Source: Streptomyces sp. NBC_00271 (GTDB lineage: Bacteria > Actinomycetota > Actinomycetes > Streptomycetales > Streptomycetaceae). Taken from it: 64,000 nt of DNA. The stretch's first letter is position 1. Every line of letters starts with the position of its first letter. Positions 32,763 to 39,394 of this stretch are shown in pieces. The position numbers were made by a program, and so were the translations under genes. Under the pieces are notes generated by a model. That model was not told the DNA's origin. It was given only the letters and a program-made list of their open reading frames with translations, and did no database searches. The stretch covers positions 10,230,001-10,294,000 of the forward strand of contig NZ_CP108070.1 in the NCBI RefSeq assembly GCF_036178845.1. Direction: 5' to 3'.

Positions 32763-34733
32763 ATGACCGTCCCGCATGTGCCGCTCACCGCCCCGACACA
32801 CCTGCCGCCCCCCGACCCCACCACCTCACCGGTCACCGGCTGGACCCGGGCCCACTGGGAGGCGACCGCCGACCGCCTCCTGGACGGTCTGCTCCCGCAC
32901 GCCTCACCCACCTCGGCCCAGTACCGGCTCCCCGGCCGGGCCAGTCACTCCGGCCCCTGGTCCGACGGCCTGGAGGGCTACGCACGTTCCTTCCTGCTCG
33001 CCGCCTTCCGTATCGCGGGCTCCGGCGGCCGGGTGGGGCCCGCGCTGATCGAGCGCTACGCGGCCGGGCTCACCGCCGGGACGGACCCGCACGGCCCGGA
33101 CCGGTGGCCGCCCATCACCGACCGGGGCCAGCCCATGGTCGAGGCCGCGTCCGTCGCGATCGCCCTGCACGAGACGCGCCCCTGGATCTGGGACCGCCTC
33201 GACGACTCCGTACGCGGCCGTGTCGTCGACTGGCTGAGCGGATTCATCGGCGCGCGGGTCAACGACTCCAACTGGCGGCTCTTCCAGGTCATCACGGAGG
33301 AGTTCCTCGCCTCGGTCGGCGCCCCGCACAGCCGGGACGAGATCGACGCCGGGCTGGCGCGGCTGGGGGACTGGTATCGGGGGGAGGGCTGGTACACGGA
33401 CGGCGACGGCCGCAAGTTCGACTACTACAACGCCTGGGCCCTGCACCTGTACCCGGTGCTGTGGGCGCGCGTCGCCGGATCGCGGGCCGACCCGGAGCTG
33501 GTGGCCGAGCACCGCGCCCGACTACGCGAATTCCTCGGCGTCCATCAGTACTTCTTCGGCGCGGACGGCGCCCCCGTGCACCAGGGCCGCTCCCTCACCT
33601 ACCGGTTCGCGACCACCGCCCCCCTGTGGGCGGGCGTCCTCGCCGACGCGACCCCGCTGGCACCGGGCGTGACCCGACGCCTCGCCTCCGGAGCCCTGAG
33701 GCACTTCGCCGAACGCGGTGTGCCCGACGAGCAGGGGCTGCTGTCGCTCGGCTGGTACCGCCCCTTTCTCCCGGTCACCCAGCGCTACTCGGGACCCGCC
33801 TCCCCGTACTGGGCGAGCAAGGCGTTCCTCGGCCTGCTGCTCCCCGCCGACCACCCCGTGTGGACGGCCCCCGAGGAGCCCGGCCCGGTGGACACGGCCG
33901 ACTCGTGCGTGGCGCTGCCGGTCCCGGGCTGGCTCCTGCACTCGACAGCCGCCGACGGCGTCGTACGCCTGGTGAACCACGGCAGCGACCGCCTGCCGCC
34001 CCCGCCCGCACCGGACGAGGACAGCCCGCACTACACGAGGTTCGCGTACGCCAGCGCGGCGGCGCCCGACACCGAGGGGATCGGGATCGGCACCGGGGGC
34101 GCCGGGATCGACAACCACCTCGCGCTGGTCGCGGCGGACGGCACGCGGTCCCGGCGCGGCCGGATCCATCCGCTGGGCGCGGCCGGGCGCCGCGCCGCCT
34201 CCTGGCACACGGCACGTCTGGCGGGCGCCGAGCACCGCATCGAGACGACCAGCGTGGTGCACGGTCCGTGGGAGGTCCGGGTGCACCGGGTGGCGGGGCC
34301 GCGCGGCGCGGTCGTACGCGAAGGGGGGTGGGCGCTGGCCGACGACGCCGGGCCGCCGGCGGAGGGCACGGGGCCGCGATGGGCGCGGGCGCGACGCCCG
34401 GACGGGCTGACGAGCGCGGTCGTCGGGCTGCTCGGCTGGGACGCGTCGGGGGACGGCCTGGTCGCGCGGGCGAGGGACGCCAACGCCTATGGGGTCCATT
34501 CGGCCACTCCCCATCTCGCGCTGCCCGTTCACCCCGGCGGGGTCCATCTCCTCGTCACCCTGGTGGTCCTCGGCCGCGATCCCGAACTCGCCGGTGCGAG
34601 CGCCCGGGTCACGACCGGGGGCGGGGTTCTGATCCGCTTTCCGGACGGGACGGAGGAGGAACTGCCCGGCGGCCCTGCGGGTGCGTCGATACCGGTGGTT
34701 CCGGGAGGTCGGCCAGCGGCGGAAAGCGGCTGA
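32763..34733 (+). CDS. DUF2264 family protein
   Basis: A 656-residue protein of the DUF2264 family, seen in WTRAHWEATADRLLDGLLPH, GPWSDGLEGYARSFLLAAFR, NDSNWRLFQVITEEFLASVG and GRKFDYYNAWALHLYPVLW. The N-terminal half forms an alpha/alpha-toroid-like fold and the C-terminal third is beta-rich. No signal peptide is seen, so it is cytoplasmic. Members cluster with polysaccharide-use genes; the function is not established. As the last gene of the importer unit it may process the imported oligosaccharide. Its 3' end overlaps the convergent STAS gene by 125 bases. Confidence 0.9.
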   Translation: MTVPHVPLTAPTHLPPPDPTTSPVTGWTRAHWEATADRLLDGLLPHASPTSAQYRLPGRASHSGPWSDGLEGYARSFLLAAFRIAGSGGRVGPALIERYAAGLTAGTDPHGPDRWPPITDRGQPMVEAASVAIALHETRPWIWDRLDDSVRGRVVDWLSGFIGARVNDSNWRLFQVITEEFLASVGAPHSRDEIDAGLARLGDWYRGEGWYTDGDGRKFDYYNAWALHLYPVLWARVAGSRADPELVAEHRARLREFLGVHQYFFGADGAPVHQGRSLTYRFATTAPLWAGVLADATPLAPGVTRRLASGALRHFAERGVPDEQGLLSLGWYRPFLPVTQRYSGPASPYWASKAFLGLLLPADHPVWTAPEEPGPVDTADSCVALPVPGWLLHSTAADGVVRLVNHGSDRLPPPPAPDEDSPHYTRFAYASAAAPDTEGIGIGTGGAGIDNHLALVAADGTRSRRGRIHPLGAAGRRAASWHTARLAGAEHRIETTSVVHGPWEVRVHRVAGPRGAVVREGGWALADDAGPPAEGTGPRWARARRPDGLTSAVVGLLGWDASGDGLVARARDANAYGVHSATPHLALPVHPGGVHLLVTLVVLGRDPELAGASARVTTGGGVLIRFPDGTEEELPGGPAGASIPVVPGGRPAAESG

Positions 34734-35049
34734 GCAGGCGCGCGGCGCGCAGGAGGCGGTGGACGCGGGGCCCGTCGGAGACGACGCGGAGCCGCCCGCC
34801 GCGCTCCCGCGCCCTCGTGTCGGCGCGGCACAGTACGCGCAAACCCGAGCAGTCGAAGAAGGCCACCCGGCGCAGATCGACCAGCACGTCCGGCTCGGCC
34901 CGGGCCGTCGCCGCCGACAGATGCACGGCCAGCGCCTCCGCCGTCGCGATGTCGATCTCTCCCGTCACCTCGACCACGGTGAACGGACCGCGCGGATAAC
35001 TGTGGGCGTAGGGGTTGGTCGAGGGAAGCCCGGAATCTGCGAGGGTCAT
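34609..35049 (-). CDS. STAS-domain anti-sigma factor antagonist
   Basis: A 146-residue protein with a STAS fold: FTVVEVTGEIDIATAEALAV, VLVDLRRVAFFDCSGLRVLC. DCSGL contains the phosphorylatable Ser of SpoIIAA-type antagonists. The domain ends near residue 105, and a Pro/Arg-rich tail of 40 residues overlaps the DUF2264 gene. No kinase or sigma gene lies beside it; the SpoIIE phosphatases of the window are candidate partners. The ribosome binding site is weak. Confidence 0.87.
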   Translation of the reverse strand: MTLADSGLPSTNPYAHSYPRGPFTVVEVTGEIDIATAEALAVHLSAATARAEPDVLVDLRRVAFFDCSGLRVLCRADTRARERGGRLRVVSDGPRVHRLLRAARLLSRFPPLADLPEPPVSTHPQGRRAVPPPSRPESGSEPRPRS

Positions 35050-35112
35050 GTGGTCTCGCTAGCTACCCCGGCCTGGCCGGAAACATCCTCAGGTCGCCAC
35101 GGACACTCCCCC

Positions 35113-35132
35113 ATTCACTCGAACGGGTGAAT
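35113..35132. promoter_or_regulatory. Inverted repeat between STAS and PAP2-kinase genes
   Basis: ATTCAC and GTGAAT form a perfect 6-bp inverted repeat with an 8-base centre, in the 143-base divergent gap. It is a possible operator or promoter-associated element; no confident -35/-10 pair was assigned. Confidence 0.35.
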
Positions 35133-35192
35133 ATTGGGGATGGTGTATTGACTGGGGATGCCGAGGCGGGCCGGGTGCCGTAGCCGTGGGGC

Positions 35193-36767
35193 ATGAGCGT
35201 TCTCGGCGAGTGGGACCGACGGCTGTTCACGCGGGTGGCCGCGGCACGGGTGCCCGGCGCGGATCCGGCGCTGCGACGGCTCAGCCGTTCCGCCGATCAC
35301 GGACGGCTGTGGCTCGGCACGGCGGCCGGCCTCGCGCTCGTCGGGGGCCGGGTACCCCGCCGGGCGGCCCTGCGGGGCGCGGGCTCGCTCGCGATCGCCT
35401 CGCTGACCGTCAACACCGTCGTGAAGTGGAGCACCCGGCGGCCCCGTCCGCTGCTGGAGCACGTGCCGTCGATCCGGCACCTGAAGCGTCAGCCGCACAC
35501 CACCTCCTTCCCCTCCGGCCACTCCGCCTCGGCCGCGGCGTTCGCCACCGGAGTCGCCCTGGAGTCGGCCGGATACGGTGCCCTGGTCGCGCCCTTCGCT
35601 GCCGCCGTCGCCTTCTCGCGGGTGTACGTCGGGGTGCACTACCCCGGAGACGTGCTGGCCGGGATGGCGATCGGCGTCGCGGCCGCCGCGCTCACCTGCC
35701 GCTGGTGGCCGCCGCGCCCCGCGCTCCCGGCGCGCGAACGGCCCTCGGTGCCCGCGCCCACGCTGCCCGGCGGCGAAGGACTCGTCGTCTTCGTCAACAC
35801 ACCGGCCGGGACGGGCGGGCCCGGCACCCCGTTGCCGCCCGTCGAGCGGCTGCGCCAACTGCTGCCGCGGGCCGAGCTGGTCGAGCGCGGCCCGGACGAC
35901 GACTTCGCCGCGCTGCTTCAGCGGGCGGTGGACCGGGCGGTCGAGCGGGCCGGGGCGGCGGGCGGTGTGCTCGGTGTGTGCGGGGGCGACGGCAGTGTCA
36001 ACGCGGCGGCCCGCGCGGCGGTCGGGCGGGGGCTCGCACTCGCGGTGTTCCCCGGCGGCACCCTCAACCACTTCGCCCAGGACGTCGGCGTACAGGATGT
36101 CGAGGACACCGCCGTCGCGGTCCGGCGGGGCGAGGCGGTTGCCGTGGACCTCGGCGTGGCGCGGTCGGGGACGGATGGAGAGGTGCAATTCCTCAACACC
36201 TTCAGCATCGGGCTGTACCCCGAACTCGTCCGGATGCGGGAGCACTTGGAGCGGCGCATGGGCAAGTGGCCGGCGGCGGCCGTCGCCCTCGTCCGGGTGC
36301 TGCGCACCGCGACGCCCGTGGAACTGAGCGTCAACGGACACCACCGCCGTCTGTGGCTGCTCTTCGCGGGCAACGGCCGCTACGAACCCCAGGGCTTCGC
36401 TCCCGGCTACCGGCCCCGCCTGGACGACGGGCTGATCGACCTGCGCCTGATCGACGGCGCACACCGGCTCGCCCGCACCCGGGTGATCGTCTCCGCGCTC
36501 GCCGGCACGCTCGGCCGGTCCCGGGTCTATGGAGCGGAGGTGGTTCCGTGGGTCGAGCTGGCGGAGCTCGGTGGTACGGACACACTCGCGTACGACGGTG
36601 AAGTCGCGCCCGCGCCGCCCGGGTTGAGGCTGGAGAAGGCGCGACGCACGCTCGTCGTGTACCGGCCCTCCGTACAGCGGAACGAACCCGCCCGGCATCC
36701 CCGGCGCCGCGGACGTGAGAGGGGCCGCCGTCTCCCTGCAGACGGCGGCCCCTCGGCCTGTGGGTGA
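35193..36767 (+). CDS. Fusion of PAP2 phosphatase and diacylglycerol/lipid kinase domains
   Basis: A 524-residue two-domain enzyme. Residues 1-180 are a type 2 phosphatidic acid phosphatase with the three motifs KWSTRRPRP, SFPSGHSAS and SRVYVGVHYPGD. Residues 195-500 are a diacylglycerol kinase catalytic domain with GGDGSVNAAAR and FPGGTLNHFAQDVG. The two activities are opposite in sign on the same lipid class, so substrates probably differ (undecaprenyl-PP or PA versus a lipid alcohol). Hydrophobic segments are confined to the first half. The last 16 codons lie in a terminator-like hairpin. Confidence 0.92.
   Translation: MSVLGEWDRRLFTRVAAARVPGADPALRRLSRSADHGRLWLGTAAGLALVGGRVPRRAALRGAGSLAIASLTVNTVVKWSTRRPRPLLEHVPSIRHLKRQPHTTSFPSGHSASAAAFATGVALESAGYGALVAPFAAAVAFSRVYVGVHYPGDVLAGMAIGVAAAALTCRWWPPRPALPARERPSVPAPTLPGGEGLVVFVNTPAGTGGPGTPLPPVERLRQLLPRAELVERGPDDDFAALLQRAVDRAVERAGAAGGVLGVCGGDGSVNAAARAAVGRGLALAVFPGGTLNHFAQDVGVQDVEDTAVAVRRGEAVAVDLGVARSGTDGEVQFLNTFSIGLYPELVRMREHLERRMGKWPAAAVALVRVLRTATPVELSVNGHHRRLWLLFAGNGRYEPQGFAPGYRPRLDDGLIDLRLIDGAHRLARTRVIVSALAGTLGRSRVYGAEVVPWVELAELGGTDTLAYDGEVAPAPPGLRLEKARRTLVVYRPSVQRNEPARHPRRRGRERGRRLPADGGPSACG
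36719..36754. terminator. 15-bp hairpin, probable bidirectional terminator
   Basis: Arms 36719-36733 and 36740-36754 pair perfectly over 15 bp around a 6-base loop. The hairpin lies between convergent genes, but inside the last codons of the PAP2-kinase gene (stop at 36765-36767) and 24 bases from the stop of the exporter gene. Confidence 0.75.
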
Positions 36768-36778
36768 TCACACGGGAC

Positions 36779-38278
36779 CTACATGTGGACGGCCCGCACG
36801 GCGTCCGGGTCCGCGTCCAGGGTTCCGCGGCGGTAGAGCAGGAAGGCGATCACCGCGCCCGCGGCGAAGAAGCCCGCCGACCACCAGAAGGCGGTGGTGT
36901 AGCTCTCGATCGTCGCCTGCGCCTGGACCAGCTTGCTGGTCGCGTCCTTGCCGGCGAGGTAGCTCGTGGCGGCGCTCGCGGCCAGCGTGTTCAGCAGCGC
37001 CGTACCGATCGAACCGCCCACCTGCTGCATGGTGTTGACCGTCGCGGAGGCGACACCCGCGTCCTCCGCCGCGATCCCGCTGGTGGCCAGCGACATGGCG
37101 GGCGGCATCACGATGCCGAGGCCCGCGCCGATCAGCAGCAGCGGCGGCAGCACGGCGGTCGAGAAGTCGGAGGCGACTCCGATGCCGGTCAGCCAGGCCA
37201 TGCCGCCCACCGCGATCGCGAAGCCCGCGGGGATGACGACCTTCGGTCCGATCCGCGGCACCAGGATGGTGGTGGAGACCTGGGCCATGACCATCAGGGC
37301 CGCCATCATCGGCAGGAACGCCACACCTGTCTTGGTGGGGCTGAAGCCCAGGTTCAGCTGCAGGTAGTAGGTGAGGAAGAGGAAGACGCCGAACATGCCC
37401 GCACCGGTGATCAGAACGGTGACGAAGGACGCGGCACGGTTGCGGTCGAGCAGCACGCGCATCGGCAGCAGCGGGTGCTCGGCGCGCGTCTGCCACCAGG
37501 CGAACGCGCTCAGCAGGACACCACCGGCGGCCAGGAAGCCCCAGGTCTGGGGCGAACTCCAGTCGTGCGTCTCGGCGTTGGAGAAGCCGTAGACGAGGGC
37601 GAAGAGGCCGGAGGAGACCAGCAGCGTGCCCGGCAGGTCCAGCTTGGAGTTGGCGGCGTCACGGTGATTGCTCAGCAGCACCCAGCCACCGGCGAAGGCG
37701 ACGACCGCGAAGACGAGGTTCACGAACAGCGTCCAGCGCCAGTCGAGCGCGTCGGTCAGCACACCGCCGAGCAGGAGGCCCACCGCGCCACCGGCACCGG
37801 CGATCGCCCCGTAGACGCTGAACGCCTTGGCGCGTTCCTTGGCGTCGGTGAACGTCGTGTTCAGCAGTGAGAGCGCGGCGGGCGCGAGCAGCGCGCCGAA
37901 GACACCCTGCAGGGCGCGCGCGGTGACCAGCATCCCGAAGCTGGTGGAGGCGCCGCCGAGCACCGAGGCTCCGGCGAATCCGGCGATACCGATGAGGAAG
38001 GCGGGCTTGCGTCCGAAGAGGTCGGCGATGCGTCCGCCGAGCAGCAGCAGGGAGGCGAAGGCCAGCGAGTAGGCCGTGACGATCCACTGCCGATTGCCGT
38101 CGGAGAAGCCGAGGTCGGCCTGGGCGGAGGGGAGGGCGATGTTCACGATGGTGGCGTCGAGGACCACCATCAGCTGTGCGATGCCGATGATCGAGAGGAT
38201 CCACCATCGCTTCGACGATGGAGTGGACGAACCGTCCACGGTGCCCTTGCGGGCACCTTCGGTCAGGGTCTGGGACAT
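36779..38278 (-). CDS. MFS drug exporter, DHA2 (EmrB/QacA) family
   Basis: A 499-residue exporter with 14 hydrophobic helices. LMVVLDATIVNIALPSAQAD in helix 1, GGRIADLFGRKPAFL (motif A) and GAIAGAGGAVGLLLGGVLTD (motif C) define the drug:H+ antiporter DHA2 family. ATG 38278 is preceded by GGAG at 10 bases. The promoter upstream overlaps GAAAC-type palindromes typical of TetR repressors, so expression is probably induced by substrate. No TetR gene adjoins it here. Confidence 0.92.
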   Translation of the reverse strand: MSQTLTEGARKGTVDGSSTPSSKRWWILSIIGIAQLMVVLDATIVNIALPSAQADLGFSDGNRQWIVTAYSLAFASLLLLGGRIADLFGRKPAFLIGIAGFAGASVLGGASTSFGMLVTARALQGVFGALLAPAALSLLNTTFTDAKERAKAFSVYGAIAGAGGAVGLLLGGVLTDALDWRWTLFVNLVFAVVAFAGGWVLLSNHRDAANSKLDLPGTLLVSSGLFALVYGFSNAETHDWSSPQTWGFLAAGGVLLSAFAWWQTRAEHPLLPMRVLLDRNRAASFVTVLITGAGMFGVFLFLTYYLQLNLGFSPTKTGVAFLPMMAALMVMAQVSTTILVPRIGPKVVIPAGFAIAVGGMAWLTGIGVASDFSTAVLPPLLLIGAGLGIVMPPAMSLATSGIAAEDAGVASATVNTMQQVGGSIGTALLNTLAASAATSYLAGKDATSKLVQAQATIESYTTAFWWSAGFFAAGAVIAFLLYRRGTLDADPDAVRAVHM

Positions 38279-38324
38279 GGGAGAACCACTCCAGGGAAGT
38301 CGCTCAGGGATTACGGGAACATAA

Positions 38325-38390
38325 ACGAAACTGTTTCGTACACCTCGACACTAGAACACCCCCAGCGAAACGGCAACGTTTCGCTGGGGG
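38325..38390 (-). promoter_or_regulatory. Promoter and two TetR-type palindromes of the DHA2 exporter gene
   Basis: On the minus strand, -35 TTGCCG (38376-38371) and -10 TAGTGT (38353-38348) are 17 bases apart. The -35 lies in the loop of a perfect 14-bp inverted repeat (38359-38372 and 38377-38390) whose inner arms are AGCGAAACG/CGTTTCGCT. A second palindrome, ACGAAAC-T-GTTTCGT (38325-38339), lies just downstream of the start site. Both share CGAAAC half-sites, as expected for a TetR-family operator pair. Confidence 0.7.
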
Positions 38391-38446
38391 TGGCGAGTGA
38401 GGTGGCCGTCACAGTGGCGGCCGGAGCCCGGTCGGCGCTGGACGCG

Positions 38447-38482
38447 TATGCCTTGACGGGAATATAACCGCCGAGGCATATT
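38447..38482 (+). promoter_or_regulatory. Promoter and inverted repeat of the ArsR-type gene
   Basis: -35 TTGACG (38453-38458), an 18-base spacer and -10 CATATT (38477-38482) would start transcription at or next to the ATG (38489), implying a leaderless mRNA. The inverted repeat TATGCCT (38447-38453) and AGGCATA (38474-38480) overlaps both elements and could be the autoregulatory operator. Confidence 0.55.
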
Positions 38483-38488
38483 GAGGCC

Positions 38489-38842
38489 ATGTCCGACGCC
38501 ACCCTCTGGACCGCTCTCGCCGACCCCCACCGTCGTGCGATCGTCGCGCTGCTCCTTGAGCGCCCGCGGCCGGTCGGAGAGATCGTGGAGGCGTGCGGTC
38601 TGAGTCAGCCGAGCACGTCGAAGCATCTGCGGGTGCTCCGGGACGCGGGCCTGGTGCGCGTACGACAGGACGCGCAACGCCGTGTCTACACCCTCGACCC
38701 GGCCCCGATCGCCGCACTCGACGCCTGGCTGACCCCGTACCGGACGCTGTGGAACGAGGGCCTGGACGCCCTCGGCCGCCGCCTGGACAGGACGGCGGGG
38801 GAGCCGTCGGACCCCCCGGAAGACCCCACCCCTAAGGACTGA
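38489..38842 (+). CDS. ArsR-type winged-helix transcriptional regulator
   Basis: A 117-residue ArsR-family protein. The winged helix is DPHRRAIVALLLERPRPVGE, IVEACGLSQPSTSKHLRVLR and DAGLVRVRQDAQRRVYTLDP. No metal-binding Cys pair (such as CVC) is present, which places it with the non-metal regulators that accompany SRPBCC proteins. The SRPBCC gene follows after 5 bases, so the two are an operon. The gene is probably translated from a leaderless transcript. Confidence 0.92.
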   Translation: MSDATLWTALADPHRRAIVALLLERPRPVGEIVEACGLSQPSTSKHLRVLRDAGLVRVRQDAQRRVYTLDPAPIAALDAWLTPYRTLWNEGLDALGRRLDRTAGEPSDPPEDPTPKD

Positions 38843-38847
38843 GCCAC

Positions 38848-39384
38848 ATGTCCGCCGAACCCACCGCGCTCACCGGCACCTACCTCACCCTCGACGACGG
38901 CCGCCCCGCCGTCCGCTTCAGCCGCACCTACGACCACCCCGTCGACCGCGTCTGGCGGTTCGTGACCGACCCGGACGAACTGGCCGCGTGGTTCCCGTCC
39001 CGGGCCGAGATCGAACTGCGCCCCGGCGGCACGATCAGGTTCAGCGGCGACCCGAACATGCCCGAGTCCACAGGCCGGGTCCTCGCCGTCGACCCGCCCC
39101 GGCACCTCTCCTTCGACTGGGGCGGCGACGAGCTCCGCTTCGACCTCGACGCCCTGGACGAGAAGCGCACCCACTTCACCCTCACCCACGTCCTCGCGGC
39201 CGAGAACACCGCCGCCCGCAACGGCGCCGGCTGGGAGGTGTGCCTCGCCGCCTTGGACGCGAAGGCCCGCGGCGAGCGCCTCGAGGGCCCGCACGCCGGG
39301 GCCACTGCGCCCTGGAAGGAGATCTACGCCCGTTACGTCGAGGCCGGGGTCCCGTCCGGCGCCCCGGTACCGGGCATGGACTGA
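38848..39384 (+). CDS. SRPBCC (AHSA1/START-like) domain protein
   Basis: A 178-residue helix-grip protein of the AHSA1 type: VRFSRTYDHPVDRVWRFVTD, LAAWFPSRAEIELRPGGTIR and the C-terminal helix AGWEVCLAALDAKARGE. Such proteins bind small hydrophobic ligands and are routinely paired with an upstream ArsR regulator, as here (spacing 5 bases, AAGGA upstream). The ligand is unknown. It converges on the NHLM exporter gene with a 10-base gap. Confidence 0.9.
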   Translation: MSAEPTALTGTYLTLDDGRPAVRFSRTYDHPVDRVWRFVTDPDELAAWFPSRAEIELRPGGTIRFSGDPNMPESTGRVLAVDPPRHLSFDWGGDELRFDLDALDEKRTHFTLTHVLAAENTAARNGAGWEVCLAALDAKARGERLEGPHAGATAPWKEIYARYVEAGVPSGAPVPGMD

Positions 39385-39394
39385 CGGCGCCGAC

